64,000 nt of DNA from Arbacia lixula (GCA_963669155.1 OZ022594.1:20319062-20383061); one strand, 5' to 3'. Shown: positions 35,545 to 48,011, counted from the stretch's first letter. Program-made: numbers and translations. Notes: generated by a model from the letters alone, not told the origin.

Positions 35545-35730
35545 TTTTAAAGACAACTGTGAAATCATTAAAGATAAGGAGAATTAATTAGAAATTGGAG
35601 AAGAAACGAAAGGCCAATAGCAAAATAAGAAATAATGATTTGGTGTCATTAAAGATAAGGAGAAGAATCAGAAATTGAAGGAGAAGAAACAAAAGGCCAA
35701 AAGCAAAATAAGAAATAATAATTTGATGCA
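35545..35730. repeat. Tandem duplication, about 90-bp unit
   Basis: TCATTAAAGATAAGGAGAA ... CAAAATAAGAAATAAT occurs twice with substitutions. Confidence 0.8.
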
Positions 35731-35759
35731 CGACAATGACAATACATAAAAGAGCATAC

Positions 35760-35925
35760 CTAGTACTCCTAAACTGAAATCTCAAGTCCTCTGCTTCCGC
35801 ATCAAAGAATAGGCTTCAGTCGTCCACCGCATCTCAAACGGCACAAATATCCCATGTGCGGGGCACACCCCACACTTGTTCCCACCCCACGTCACAAAGT
35901 CAGCGCGCAAATGCCATCCAAGCCA
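35760..35925 (-). promoter_or_regulatory. Candidate alternative promoter and first exon
   Basis: On the minus strand this more GC-rich stretch holds TTGTGACGTGGGG (CRE-like), GCGGAAGC (ETS-like) and then a possible donor CTAG|GTATGC ending at 35760. It lies 1.2 kb upstream of the first coding exon and could supply its 5' non-coding exon. No TATA box is seen. Confidence 0.3.
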
Positions 35926-36744
35926 GTGCAGGTAGTTAAACCCTTCTGCATCTCACAGAATGGTCCTCTATGGGAATGTGTGCACTATAGGCATGGATGC
36001 AGATGTGACCCTTGATGTCTTAATGAGGTCACATGTACTGTGGTGGACAGGAGCTCTCGGCATCTGCAGCTCAAGTTCTTTGGAGTCTGGAAATGGAGTT
36101 CAACAGAAATAAAAGTACATTGGATCATGATATTAATCTGAAATTTTGAATCAAATAAGTAATTAGATTCCATTACAAACATAACTATCAAACCAGAAAT
36201 GTATTACGTGAAATACAGTGTCATGTACAAATACCATTGTACACACTGAACTGTCATTGTATAAATGTCTCAGGTTGATGCACATGGATGAAGTGATTTT
36301 ATTTGTACAGTACACAACGAAAAGCCATTGTACAACATGATTTTTCACATGCATCATAAGGCCTCTTTCAGTCAAATAGTTGGAATGATTTGGTACATGT
36401 ATTGTAATTCTTGGCCAGGCTAGTATTATGCACACGTACTTCATGACTATTTTTCCATTCGGCTTCAGAACTAAACTTGCATAAGATTGCACAAGGACAT
36501 CTTTTTAACATTTTGCCATAGATACACACCACATGTACATACCTAAGCTTGAAATCTAATTGACTGAGCATTTAAGCCCAATGATCCATTAGCAAAGTTA
36601 GTAATTTTGACAGGCCTGATGTGTTTACACAGTATGGACAGCATTCTCACATGCTAAGAAATGCACGCCTGACTTACAGGCTCATTCAAAATCTACAGGT
36701 ATGGCAGGAAGAGAAGACAGCTGATCTGAATGAAGTACTACATG
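35926..36744. other. Sequence without recognised gene
   Basis: AT-rich. The minus-strand ORFs at 35985-36571 have no motif. A splice-like TTTCCAG at about 36090 (minus) lacks a good donor. Confidence 0.4.
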
Positions 36745-37916
36745 CTTTTTACCCTCGCAAAAATTTCCTTAACCCCGTACTATAGGTGAGGCCTTAGCCC
36801 CACATACATGTATAGTACGGGGCTAAGCTTGGACCACTTTCTATTTACATTGGTTGTTACCAATGTGTGCTAGCCCCACCTATAGTCCGGGATTATTTGG
36901 CCCTGCATAACCCCGCAATTGCAGGGCCAAGCCAAGTAGTCCGGGGCTAAGAGCGCCAGTGTAAAAAGAAATGAAACATTGTACGGGGCTAAGGAAATGC
37001 GGTGCTCAGCTCGCAAGGCCGAGACAGCGACGCCATAATCAATTGGATAATGCCCATCTGGCAAGGGACCTTGATGTTAAATGGTAAAAAGCACATGTGC
37101 GAGATGTACACTCATAAATATTCATAAGCTTTCGAGAAAGTCTGGAGCTAACGATTGTGAGTGGGAACATCATGGATTTCTTTAGTCGGGTTAAAGAACT
37201 AGTATGGGGCCAAGAAATGCCAGTTTAAAAAGCTTCAAAAAATATTCCGGGGCTAATGATCAGAGCTGCCAACCTCGCTTCACTCAAAATCCTATGATTT
37301 TACCATAAAAAAATCCTATTTTCAGACACAAAAATCCTACTCTTAACTGTCATGTACTTTCCTACACAATATCTCAAGAATTGCAAACGTTATTTTGTAG
37401 TAATTTCCACCGTACATGTATGTATACAAGTATGTACATGTAATTTATTCCAGACCTGCCAACCTCAGTTCAGTTCAAAAACTGTATTCTTTCATAAAAA
37501 AAAAGTTGTATTTTACTGACAAAAGTTCTATTTAAAAAGAAAAAGAGATCAATGCCTCTTACAGCTCCCATGGCAAGCATTTTTTATGGAGCATTGGTTG
37601 AATATGCATGATTTTGTCATGACTGGTGTGCTCGATGAACCAATGAACATCCCCAAATTGCTAATGTGAGATGCTGGTTAGATACTTTACAAAACAGAAT
37701 GAGCATTTTTCCATTGAATATGGCACACACACAAAATAAGATTTAAAAAAAAAAAAATATATATATATATATATTTTTTTTTTTGAAAGTCATATTTTTT
37801 AAAGGAAAATCGTACTGTCGTATTTACTTCTAAAATTCGTACTAAATACGACAAAATCTTACTGGTTGGCAGGTCTGAATGATAGACCGGAGCTAAGAAA
37901 ATCCAATGTTAAAAGG
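36745..37916. mobile_element. Family F element, copy 2, interrupted
   Basis: Starts TGCTTTTTACCCTCGC and ends CCAATGTTAAAAGGG. The interior has the same CTTAGCCCCGTACTAT-type motifs, here often inverted. It is interrupted by a 617-bp insertion at 37261-37877. Confidence 0.75.
37261..37877. mobile_element. hAT-like inverted-repeat element inside family F
   Basis: The termini CAGAGCTGCCAACCTC and GGTTGGCAGGTCTG are inverted and flanked by AATGAT (37255-37260 and 37878-37883). A second internal terminus, CAGACCTGCCAACCTCAG, lies at about 37453, so a shorter element or an internal duplication is nested. The CAG-type ends resemble hAT elements; the 6-bp visible duplication is shorter than the usual 8. 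It holds A-rich and (AT)n runs. Confidence 0.65.
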
Positions 37917-38216
37917 GTAGTAGACTACTTGCTTGCGAAACACGAAATGGGAGAGGGAGAAAACAGAGAAATCAGTGTTGTTGTAACTAGATGCATATAC
38001 TGGACCGGAGACTGGACAAGAAATAGCCGCAGCATGCCACAGCCTGGAAGTCAGGCTCCATGTGTGTACATGTAAAAAGGGCAGGTACATGTAGAATCTA
38101 TCAGTGAAGTCAGTCAGTCAAGTTTTGCATAATATATAAAAAACTTTGCATCCGACTGCTGCATACGCGCAATCTGTACGTGATAGCCACATCACTGAGG
38201 CATTTGTACAGTATCG

Positions 38217-38242
38217 AGCAGAAGCAGAAGCAGAAGCAGAAG
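38217..38242. repeat. (GCAGAA)n short repeat
   Basis: About four units of GCAGAA. Confidence 0.85.
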
Positions 38243-38370
38243 ATGATTTTACCCCTGATGTTCAGAGATAGAAGACACTCAAGACAAGAGTCTGCTAACA
38301 TCATTATGACTGGAATGGTATGCCAAGAGAGGGACCTCCATTAGACCCAAGTTGCAGAAATAACCAGATC

Positions 38371-38514
38371 CTCCTTGCATAAAACTAACTCTATCATCAA
38401 TGGTAACTACCATGGTAACATTGCTCAACAGCCAATCAAATTCAAGGTTACCAAAGAAGTTGGCATTGATAGTGAAGTTCCCATCAATGGTAATTTTTTT
38501 TTGCAATATGGCCC
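38371..38514. mobile_element. Family C MITE, copy 4
   Basis: From CTTGCATAAAACTAAC to TTTGCAATATGGCCC, with the internal motif TGGTAACTACCATGGTAACA and the CAGCCAATCAAATTCAAGG core. Confidence 0.8.
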
Positions 38515-39344
38515 AGATTAGACCATTTCTTATAATCAGAAGTAAACACATTAACACATGTTATTATTATTATGACATACTTACATCATTATTATTATCA
38601 TAATTTTGCACAATGGGACTGACAGTGGCTGAACTTAATCATGTAATATGTGCACATGTACTAAGCCTGGATTGGGGCAACCTTTGGGGGTGTAAAACGT
38701 TTGATGTTGTCACAGCAGAAATTGTTTTGTTTTTTTTATCCACAAAAATCACTACAATTAGCAATGTTGTTGGTAGATAATTGTAATCACTCAATGTAAT
38801 ATAGTTATTTCATGGACAAAATCATTGAATCAGTGGACACAGAATCCTTGTTTTTTGACAGAATCACATGTTTTTCCATATATGCGTCCCACAAAGTTTG
38901 TCTAGGTTTATGCACAAGTGTAAATTGAAACCACTGCTCTGGGCCAATATGCGTAATGATATCCATTTTTCTTCCTTCTCTTACTTCCTTTGTTGTCATT
39001 CAAAACCACCCATGTGTACTATAACTTTCATACAACTCTTCATGAACTACAAGTACATTGTACTTTAATACTATGTGGTATGATGTTGTATGCACATCCA
39101 GCAACATGTTGTTTCCATAAAACCATTCACGTATATATGTACCAGTAAATTTTCCTCCAGACTTATACATTTTATCAACCTCTCATTAGAGATCCAATCC
39201 AAATGGATAGACTACACTACGAATATCTACTTTCCTCCATGCTCTCTTCCTCCAATCACTATCTTTATGTTCCTTCATGGCAGCAGCCCCTCTGGTTCCT
39301 TGTTACCCCCCCACCCCCCCACCCCCACCCCCTTCGCCTCTACA
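38515..39344. other. Sequence without recognised gene
   Basis: AT-rich, short ORFs only. A C-rich run lies at 39306-39331. Confidence 0.4.
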
Positions 39345-39765
39345 ACCCTGCTTATCTTTACCTATCTGCAAAATAAGCGCGACATTTGCGGCAATTTTGC
39401 TGATGCATTTCCAATAGCTGCGTATAATAAATGAGCGGGAATCACTGAAATAATGCAGCATTTGCTTCCTCCTTTTTCCGCTTACGCTGCGGCTATTTTT
39501 GTGGATCGAGACCTAGTAATAATACCGCAATATTGCAGTAAGCAAATCTTATAAACTGCGTCCACAAAAACAGCCGTAAATGTTGCGCCTTGTGCATCGC
39601 GCTCTGGCTAATCGTACCGCTCGTATGGGGTGTGGAGGTGTGGAGAAAGTCCAGCTTTTTCGATCTATATGAACAGTGTTTTTAGAGGCTAGCTGGAAAC
39701 TTGCTTATCGATGTACATCAGTAATAATAGTGGTATTATTATGATTGTGGTTTATGAAAGCGGCT
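39345..39765 (+). mobile_element. Family B element, copy 2
   Basis: Shares TTGCGGCAATTTTGCTGATGC, CCGCTTACGCTGCGG-like palindromes and GACCTAGTAATAATACCGC with 44007-44455. No ORF. The ends pair only weakly. Confidence 0.7.
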
Positions 39766-40104
39766 TATCTCTCTCCCCCTTCTTTACCCCCCCCCCCCCC
39801 CACCATGTCCTTCCATCCTTCACCCCTCTGTTACCTTCACACTCCCTACCAATTTAAATGTTTTCCCTCATTCCTCATTCCTCATATAGTCTCTATCACT
39901 TCTACACTCCCTTCCCCCATCTTACCTTCTACCCATCTCTTTCTCCCATCTATATGAAAAATGAAAATGTACATGACTCTGTCCCCATGTCCACAAACAC
40001 AAAAGAATCATCATAAACCCATCCGACTGCCACGCTCAAAAAAAATCTTTACCGATACTCAATGAAGAATTACCATTGAGCGAACAGGGTCGTGCCTGTC
40101 TTCG

Positions 40105-40477
40105 TTAAAGGGCATACACTGTACTGGGAAGGCAAAAAAGCCTTCAAAAGATAATTGTTAGTAATCTTCTTGCCAATGGTCTTAAATTCATGTATTGTCT
40201 ATTTTAGAAGCTTGCTGAAAGTCATTTGCCCTCAAATGATCTACATTTGGAGTAAAGAGTGATTAAGTCACAAATCCTCCAAATGTTCGGGCCAAACATT
40301 TTGAGGATTTAATCATTAATCATTAATTACTCCAAATGTAGATCATTTAAGGGTAAATAACTCCACGCAAGCTTCTAAAATAGACAATACATGAATTTAA
40401 GACCATTGGCAAGAAGATTACTAACAATTATCTTTTGCAGGCTTTTTTGCCTTCCCAGTACAGTGTATGCCCTTTAA
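40105..40477. mobile_element. Family A hairpin MITE, full copy
   Basis: 373-bp palindrome from TTAAAGGGCATACACTGTAC to its inverse, with TTAA ends. Confidence 0.9.
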
Positions 40478-40539
40478 AGCGTGCAGTACTCTGAGTTGAT
40501 TGGGTCTTTTGCAATAGTGGTCACGCTAAGCTCCACCCG

Positions 40540-40795
40540 TCCCTCTTGTTCTTCTTTCTCTCTCTCATTCTTTCTCTCCTCCTCCTCTCTGTTTCTTTCT
40601 TTTTCACTCTCTCTCTCTCTCTCTTTCTCTCCTCTCTTTCTTTCTCTCTCACTCTCGCTCTCTCTCTCTCCTCCTCTCTCTCTTTCTTTCTTTCTCGCTC
40701 TCGCTCTCTCTCTTTCTCTCTCTCTCCCCCCTCTCTCTCTCTCCCTCCCTCTCTTACCCCCTCTTCCTCCTCGCTCCCCCTCTCTATCTTTCGTC
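40540..40795. repeat. (CT)n polypyrimidine tract
   Basis: About 255 bp. ORFs on both strands are compositional. Confidence 0.95.
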
Positions 40796-40911
40796 ATATT
40801 ATCATACAGTACTGAACATAAACTTTGTATTTGTTGTATTTTTTGTTGTTGTATTTTTGTGGAGGCGTGGGAAAACAGTGGCATGTCAGTGACAGATATA
40901 GCGACCAGTAT

Positions 40912-41411
40912 AGCCCTTTTCTCACTATGATTTCTTAACCCCGTACTATCGTTAGTCCCGTACTATCCCTAGCCCCGGACTATCCTTAGCCCCTTTTCTC
41001 ACTGGCAATTTTAATCCCATGCATACTATCAACGAAACCGAAAATGGAAAATCACTCCTGTTCTCACTTGCTTTCGTTAACCCCAGACTTTCGAGGTATT
41101 GAATATTCATAACTACCTTGCCTCGTATTGGTTGCAGGACGACCTGTTTTCATCGCCTTCCTTAACCGCGGACTATTTTTTTGTGTGTTCTCACTGGCTT
41201 TCTTAGCACTGCAATTGCGGTGCTAACCCTACCAAATTGCAGTGCTAGATAGTCCTGGACTATTGGTGGGGCTAGCCCACTTTCCAAAAACACAGTGAGA
41301 ACAGAAGCGGGCCTAAGCTGAACCCCGGGAAATTGGTGGTGCTATAAAGGGGGGGGGCCTTAGCGCCGCAATTGCCGGGGCTAAGCAAATTTTTTGACAG
41401 TTAGGAAAGGC
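40912..41411. mobile_element. Family F element, copy 3, diverged
   Basis: Begins GCCCTTTTCTCACTATG and ends GACAGTTAGGAAAGGCC. The interior repeats TTAACCCCGTACTAT and CTAGCCCCGGACTAT. Confidence 0.7.
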
Positions 41412-42177
41412 CTTTAAATAACCCATTACATTACTGCACAAGTAATACACCCTCTATAGACCAGCATTGGGCTTAGCATGAGGAGGACTCCACCAAGTAT
41501 GTACCAGTATACCGGTAAGGTGAATGTTACCCTAATCACATTGACACCACACTTCCTACCGGTACCAGCGGCTCTTTTCTGCATCCAAATCTAACCTTCA
41601 AGTGATCCCGGCTTCCTCTCACATCGGAACTCCGTCCGTATCTTGCAATATCAAAACTACCGCTGCAACGGCTCATGATTGCACACACCGTTAATGGTCG
41701 AAACAAACGGTGAATTGTACACACATTATGAGTTAAGTACTAGTATGTGCTGTGTGCACAAATGGCATTAGTCTGTACATGTGTAAACCTGAGTAAACAA
41801 TAGAGATTTGATTTGCAGGGATCACTTTTCAAGCCTACATTTATGATGTCATGGAACAATTAAAAGCACAATGAACTATTTTTGCATGACCGATACCCTA
41901 TATAGGATTGTTTTTTCTCCACTTACAATCTAAATTTTTGTTTTCTGTATTATATTGAATCAAAGATGCTTTCTGTTGTAACTGTATATCTCGCCCTGCA
42001 TCTAGCATTAATTAAACTGTGACCTGGGCTTTGTATATTTATTTTCCTTTATTGTTTCTGAATAACTAATAAAGTGATCTTGAAAAGAAATGCAAAGGCT
42101 AAATTGTCCTGTAACTCACCTGGTATATTTTACACTGAACAGATGTATAAAAAAAATCTTGTTTCTCTCTAGGCTTA
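41412..42177. other. Sequence without recognised gene
   Basis: AT-rich with no repeats shared elsewhere in the window. The short minus ORF at 41536-41724 has no motif. Confidence 0.4.
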
Positions 42178-42494
42178 CACTACAGCTCAAGGAATTGGCA
42201 TTGGGAAAGGGAAAAAGAAGAAAGGGAAGGAGCCGCAGTTTTGAACAAAATCTAGTGTGTCTCTAGGCTTACACTACAGCTCAAAGGAATTGGTATAGAG
42301 AAAGGGAAAGGGAAGAAAGGGTGGAGCCGCAGTTTGACCTGCGGTATATTTTGTCCAGTTCAGCATGAAACACGATGCTTTAGCCTAAAAATCATCATGT
42401 TTCATGCTGAACTGGGCAAAACATACCGGGGTTTAAAACTGAGGCTCCTTCCCTTTCTTCCCTTTCCCTATGCCAATTCCTTTGAGCTGTAGTG
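42178..42494. mobile_element. Family D copies: fragment plus full hairpin
   Basis: A left-arm fragment (42178-42246) is followed by a full copy (42272-42494). Both are preceded by CTCTAGGCTTA, so the fragment and its flank arose by local duplication. Confidence 0.8.
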
Positions 42495-42658
42495 TACATG
42501 CACTGTGCATAAGTATGCAGACTTCTATCAACGATGGACATGCAGCATTATTTCATAATTTTTACATCATTAACGATGTTTGTTTCATGTACAGTACATA
42601 AATGCAACATATGCATACTAGTTTGTGCAACAGGAAAGTACAAACCTCCATGTATGAA

Positions 42659-42872
42659 CACTCCAGCTCAAAGAAATTGGCATAGGGAAAGGGAAAGGGA
42701 AGGAGCCGCAGTTTTAAACCGTGGTATATTTTGTACATTTCAGCATCGAAACACAATGCTTTAGCCTAAAAACCATCATGTTTCATGCTGAACTGGACAA
42801 AATATACCATGGTTTAAAACTGTGGGTCCTTCCCTTTCCCTTTCCCTATGCCAATTCCATTGAGCTGTAGTG
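42659..42872. mobile_element. Family D hairpin MITE
   Basis: About 214-bp palindrome starting CACTCCAGCTCAAAGAAATT, with the centre around AGCCTAAAAACCATCATG. Confidence 0.85.
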
Positions 42873-43090
42873 TACTTTGTACAAGGAGCTGTTCATGTTT
42901 TGTACTTTTGTACACACAATACTCCAGATTTTACAAAGACTATAAATACTCTTCAAAAGTAAGTGAAGCACCACTTCACCCCAGTGATTTTCCCCAGCTT
43001 GCCTTCTTGTACTTGACACAAGTACATGTAGTTCAGAACATTGATGTGCACAGTTAACACCATATGTGCCGTGTGGGTTTTAGTTCACCT

Positions 43091-43250
43091 GGGCCCCGTT
43101 GCATAAAACTTACCATTAATGGTAACTCTGCCATCAATGGTAACTACCATGGTAACAATGCTCCACAGCCAATCAAATTCAAGGTTTCCATAGGAGTTGC
43201 CATTGGAAGCAAAGTTACCGTCAATGGTAAGTTTTATGCAACAGAGCCCA
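43091..43250. mobile_element. Family C MITE, best-preserved copy
   Basis: 160 bp from GGGCCCCGTTGCATAAAACT to AGTTTTATGCAACAGAGCCC. The arms are nearly perfect inverted repeats. Confidence 0.9.
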
Positions 43251-43327
43251 GTAATGTATACAAATCGCATAGAGCTTCATGTATCTGGTACTGAAAGGGT
43301 TGATGGCCTGCAGTAGAGTAGTACCTA

Positions 43328-43445
43328 CACTCCAGCTCAAAGGAATTGGCACGGGTAAAGGGAAAGGGAAGAAAGGGAAGGAGCCACAGTTTTAAACCGC
43401 TGCATATTTTGTCCAGTTCAGCTTGAAACACGATGCTTTAGCCAA
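43328..43445 (+). mobile_element. Family D, half copy
   Basis: Left arm only, from CACTCCAGCTCAAAGGAATT to GATGCTTTAGCC. Confidence 0.8.
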
Positions 43446-43477
43446 AGAAGACTCCATGCAAAGACTCCATGAAATCT

Positions 43478-43837
43478 TTAAAGGGAATATACTACAATGG
43501 GAAGACAAAAAGCCTTCAAAAAGGTGGTCATGAGCAATCTTCTTGCCAATGGTCTTAAATTCATGTATTGTCCATCTTAGAAACTTACTGAGTTATTGCC
43601 CTCAAATGATCCACATTTGGAGTAATCCTCAAAATCCTCAAAATGTTCTGGCCGAACATTTTGAGAATTTAATCATTATCCATTAATTACTCCAAATGTG
43701 GATCATTTGAGGGCAAATAACTTTCAGCAAGCTTCTAAAATAGACAATACATGAATTTAAGACCATTGGCAAGAAGATTGCTAATAATTACATTTTGAAG
43801 GCTTTTTTGCCTTCCCAGTACAGGAAATGCCCTTTAA
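43478..43837. mobile_element. Family A hairpin MITE
   Basis: 360-bp palindrome with TTAA ends. The left arm has small deletions near 43590 and 43630. Confidence 0.9.
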
Positions 43838-44006
43838 CCATGGATGGAGATCAACTTGCCAGGTGTGTTTTAGCATAAATGTAGGTTCTAGGCTGCATCT
43901 GATAACAACTACATGGCCCTGTATATGATGTAAGTCAGACAATGAAGACTAAAAGCCTTCTTCCCTGCCTGCTCTCTCCTGAAGGGAGCTCCAAGGTTCC
44001 ATAAAC

Positions 44007-44455
44007 CCCGTTCACTACATGTATGCCACCAATCCGCAAAAAAGGTGCAACGTTTGCTGCAATTTTGCTGATGCATTACCGATAGCTGCATATATAACAG
44101 GAATCACTCGTATAATGCAGTATTTGCTCCCTCCTTTTTTGCGCTTATTTTGCAGCTATTTCACGGGTCAAGACCTAGTAATAATACAGCAATATGGTGG
44201 TAAGCGAATCTTATAAACTGCGTCCGCAAAATAGCCATTAATGTTGCGCCTGGTGCATCGCGCTCTGGCATGTGGGTGGCTAATTCCACCGCTTGAATGG
44301 CTGAGCGGAACATGACAACAACACTTTGGAGAGAGTCTAGCTGTCCAAACACACAGCTTTTGGGGTATATATGAACGGTGCTTTTGCGGCTCGCTGGGAA
44401 CTTTCTTAACCAACGTGCATCGGTAATAATAGCGGTATATGGTATATGAACAGGC
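44007..44455 (+). mobile_element. Family B element, copy 3
   Basis: From CCGTTCACTACATG to GTATATGAACAGG. It contains CCTTTTTTGCGCTTATTTTG and GACCTAGTAATAATACAGC. Non-coding. Confidence 0.7.
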
Positions 44456-44927
44456 TACACATGTACACCTGTACAGTGTAATTCTGTCTTTTCGCTGAAG
44501 GATGGAACCTACAATGTAGTTTCAGGCTTGTTTACTGACTTACTTATTGACATCCTAAATCTGCCTGTAATAGCAAATGCACACTACAATCTACATCGCC
44601 TGTTCAAGGAACTTGGACAGGAAGTAAAGTAGTGTGTGCATTGTGTGTGTCTGGCTGGCTACTGTACACAGTGTCTTTGTTGAAAGTACCCAGCTATTAC
44701 AGAGTATCACAATCTTAATAGGCAATAATGGGTAATAAGCTTTACAATAATACCCTGGAATCTATACTAAAAGGGTGTTTGTGTCTACACATAGGTTCAA
44801 GACTTAAGTTCAATGTATGGTGATTAGATACCAATCTTTCCATTGGGTAACTTCCAAATTTTATTCTTCCTTGAGCTTTTAATGTGTGTACATCTACATG
44901 CTTCATACATGTACCTGGGGGGTGTTT
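44456..44927. other. Sequence without recognised gene
   Basis: AT-rich; no exon or repeat shared elsewhere in the window was noticed. Confidence 0.35.
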
Positions 44928-44990
44928 CACCGAGCTGTTTGTAAGTTACGAATGACTTAACGAACGACTGGCAATCCCTTCTTGGGCTAG
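44928..44990 (+). mobile_element. Family E fragment
   Basis: Left arm only: GGGGTGTTTCACCGAGCTGT. Confidence 0.65.
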
Positions 44991-45207
44991 TATGTAGTTC
45001 CTGGTATCAAAGCAGGTAAGTAAGGAAAAGGGAAGTATTGGTAGGCCAACATCTAGCTTCACAAATAGTACCGGAACTGCTTTATTCCCAGGAACGTACC
45101 AGCCTCAGCTTGTTTAAACTCTATTTTCAGTACTTTTTTGTGACATTTGTGTGCAGTCGTGTGCAATCAATAGTTCAAAAGTTCAGCTACCGTGTAAGAT
45201 TATAATG

Positions 45208-45619
45208 GGTGCGTTTATCATCTCTTTCCTTGGGTAGAATTAAGGTTTCCAAACGCCTTTCAGGGAATTTTTATTAGATGATTAACGCAAAGGTGCTTTA
45301 ATTGATTATGGGGTTCAGAAAGCCTTTTTGAAACGCGCAAATTTGTGCGATCTGGAACACGTTTGAGCCAGAAACACGTTTCTAGAAGCGAGATAAACGC
45401 AAAGCAGTTTTGAAACGACTTTCTACTTCCATCACAAAGCGCGCCGCACCTCCTTCCTCAGTCAAACGGCGCAGTACAGCTGCGCAGTAACAAGGCCTGT
45501 TTTCGACTGTGCACTATGAGTTGATAAACGCAGCCTTTTTTTAAACGCGTTCATAAAGGCCTTTGATAGTGGGTATTGAAAGGCGTTTCAAATCCTGGAA
45601 AGATCTGATAAACACAGCT
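45208..45619. mobile_element. Family I inverted-repeat element, copy 1
   Basis: GTGCGTTTATCATCTCTTTCC at the left pairs with the GATAAACACAGC end. The interior is dense in AAACGCGTTT-like motifs. The second copy lies at 48829-49170. Confidence 0.7.
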
Positions 45620-45925
45620 ATACATCTACGTGGAACTTACTTTCAGAAAAGTTGTTTAAAAAAGGATTTTACTATACATTGCATGTCTGTATTGAAGGAA
45701 ATCTTTGTACCACAATACTACTACACATTGCATTTTCAGTATAGATACAATGGTAATGCTTCGGTCACACACAAGCCAATGAGCAACCAGTTACCATTAA
45801 TATATCATCCTATGTTTATCAATAGCATACAAGCACTGTGGTTGATCAGGTAAAAAATAAACTTGTTTCAGGCAACAAACATTATTGCTAATTGCACACA
45901 ATATCAATTCCACCTCATACACCTA

Positions 45926-45973
45926 CCCCCCCCCCCCGCCCCCCCCCCCCGCCCCCCCCCCCCCCCCCCCCCC
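45926..45973. repeat. Poly(C) run
   Basis: About 48 C residues with two G interruptions. The complementary strand is G-quadruplex-prone. Confidence 0.95.
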
Positions 45974-46129
45974 AGAGCTGACACCAGAAGAAGAGGCAGA
46001 CAAAGTAGGAGGTGGATTGACGATATTAGAGAGTATGGCAGTGTGACATGGAAACGAATGGCACAAGATAGATCAAGATGGAAAAATGAGGAGGAGGCCT
46101 TCCTTCAGCAGTGGAGAGAAATAGGCTGA
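45974..46129 (+). pseudogene. LINE 3'-end remnant (C-terminus of reverse-transcriptase ORF)
   Basis: Fifty-one codons to a TGA stop, starting RADTRRRGRQSRRWIDDIRE and ending FLQQWREIG. The pattern GR.RRW.DDI....... .M.QDR.RW is the usual C-terminal tail of endonuclease/reverse-transcriptase proteins of non-LTR elements. The upstream part is lost in a poly(C) run, so this is a 5'-truncated fragment, not a gene. Confidence 0.65.
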
Positions 46130-46478
46130 ATAGAAAAGAACACCTACTGTACCCATTACCTGGCACAATCTAAAAATTTGGGGAAAGAGGCTTCACATTT
46201 TACCACTACAATCAATCCCTTACCTTGAAGTATGGTCATAATATGCAAATAATACTACCTATAGATGTTTGTGTCCAACTCTCAGCTCTTATGTTCCATG
46301 CCCGCATTTAAACAACTTATTTTCATAGAATTATAAGATGGGCAGGTAGGCCATATTACAGGCCCTGACAAATATGACCACATGTACACCATACATGTAC
46401 CTGGAGCATACACAAGATACAAAAATGATAAAGCAGCTTTTAAAAACTCTACAATATCAAAGTTACAGTACACACATG
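46130..46478. other. Sequence without recognised gene
   Basis: No coding or repeat feature was recognised. Confidence 0.35.
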
Positions 46479-46990
46479 TTAATGATACATTTATAGAGCG
46501 CAGTACCTATTACATAAAGTATATATTCTAATGCGCTTAATAGGACTCCTAAAATGCTTGTTTAATTAAATAGATACATGTGTTTTTGAGCTTTGATTTA
46601 AAGTTGTTTACAGATGGTGCTTTCCTAATTTCCAGGGGTAAGCTATCCAGAGCTTGGGTCTTGCACAAGCAAATGCTCGATCACCTAGCATTACTTTTGT
46701 TTTGAAGGATGGGATCTGTTCAACTGTGCAAATTGTAACCATGATTATTGGTTTTATACCTCTATAATTCTGTAATGTAGCCAGGAGCTTGACCAAGAAG
46801 TGCTTTGTATACAATTAGTAAGACCTTGAATGCTATTCTCTGCCATATTCAATCTGTTTAAAGCATTCTTCCAGAGGGCCCTGCCAATTTTTCCCACATC
46901 TTCATTCCAGGGTTTCAAATTTTCCCAGATTAACAGCAGTGCATCCCAGTGGTGTAACAAAAAAAAAACAGTCCAAGAATCAAAGAACAT
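46479..46990 (-). pseudogene. CR1/Jockey-type LINE 3' fragment, degenerate
   Basis: Read on the minus strand, it encodes pieces in shifted frames. These include CTTCTTGGTCAAGCTCCTGG (the VLLG-QAP-Y block) and the peptide VMLGDRAFACARPKLW. VNNFKSKLKTH follows near 46600. These are the well-known last 100 residues of CR1/Jockey-like reverse transcriptases. Stops and frameshifts make it dead. The 3' UTR ends with TGCGCTCTATAAATGTATCA, a tail like that of the SINE at 28985. Confidence 0.7.
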
Positions 46991-47508
46991 ACAACTTAGT
47001 TCAGTGCTTCAATTGGGAAGATGTGAAATTCAACAGGGAAATATCGGAAGAACGAAAACAATTTAAGATTATAACTGTGAACGTGCGCGACGACGCAACA
47101 CAAGTGTTATTGCGGAACCATTGTTACTGACAGAATGACTTTGTGGTGGTTGTAACACAGAAAAGAAAGGTGGACACTAAGAGCGATAAAAGAGGAAGGT
47201 GCAGGGACTTCAATATTACCATGGGGGAGTAGGTAAAACTTAAAGAACATCATGGGAAATAAGAGAGGAATACAAGCAAAAGAGTGAAGAAATTCAAACA
47301 TGGAAAGAATGTCATGAGCAAAGAGAGAATGAAACATCAGAGCAACAGTAACAAAAAGGAAGGATATGAAGAAAAACAATACTGATTGTAACAAAAAGAG
47401 CAAAGGAAAGGAAGCTTACAACATGGCAAAGAATATAATGACAAAGGACTTTATATGGGAGAAAGAATGCAGCGAAAAGTTACGTATATAGAGCAGAAAA
47501 GGAAACTC
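46991..47508. other. Sequence without recognised gene
   Basis: Purine-rich between 47150 and 47480. The minus-strand ORF at 47107-47403 is compositional. Confidence 0.4.
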
Positions 47509-47680
47509 AAAAAGCCTTCAAACAGGTGATCATGAGAAATCTTCTTACCAATGATCTTAAATGCATGTATTGTCAATTTTAGAAACTTGCTGAGAGTGAT
47601 CCACATTTGGAGTAATTAGTCATTACATCACAAATCCTCAAAATGTTCGGCCCTGTCTTCCCAGTACAGTATATTCCCTT
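47509..47680. mobile_element. Family A, truncated copy
   Basis: AAAAAGCCTTCAAACAGGTG through AATGTTCGGCC, then the right terminus GTCTTCCCAGTACAGTATAT. The right arm is largely deleted. Confidence 0.75.
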
Positions 47681-48011
47681 TTTTGTGTAGCATGCAATAC
47701 CCAGAGCATCACATTTTTCTCCTTCATGAGCCTCTTTCATCTCCCTATTTTTTTCCATTCCTTGACACTTTTGGCTTTTAAAAGTAATTTCATCACACAT
47801 CTTAACAATCACTTCACGTTCTGTTCCTCTGATATTTGTTTAGTTTTGATTCTAAGAATGTATATTTCGTATGAGAGCGGACTGATTCTGTCATCATGTA
47901 CTACACTGTAGATATGGCTAACATTTTATTTCAGAAGGCAGCAGAAATCAAGGACTAATGATCACAATACACTTCCCATTGATGTTTCCACTCACTGTCT
48001 ACAGTGAAATA

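Noticed and set aside
40474-40930. ORFs of 89-149 codons
   Set aside because: Translations of a CT tract. One overlaps the end of a family A element.
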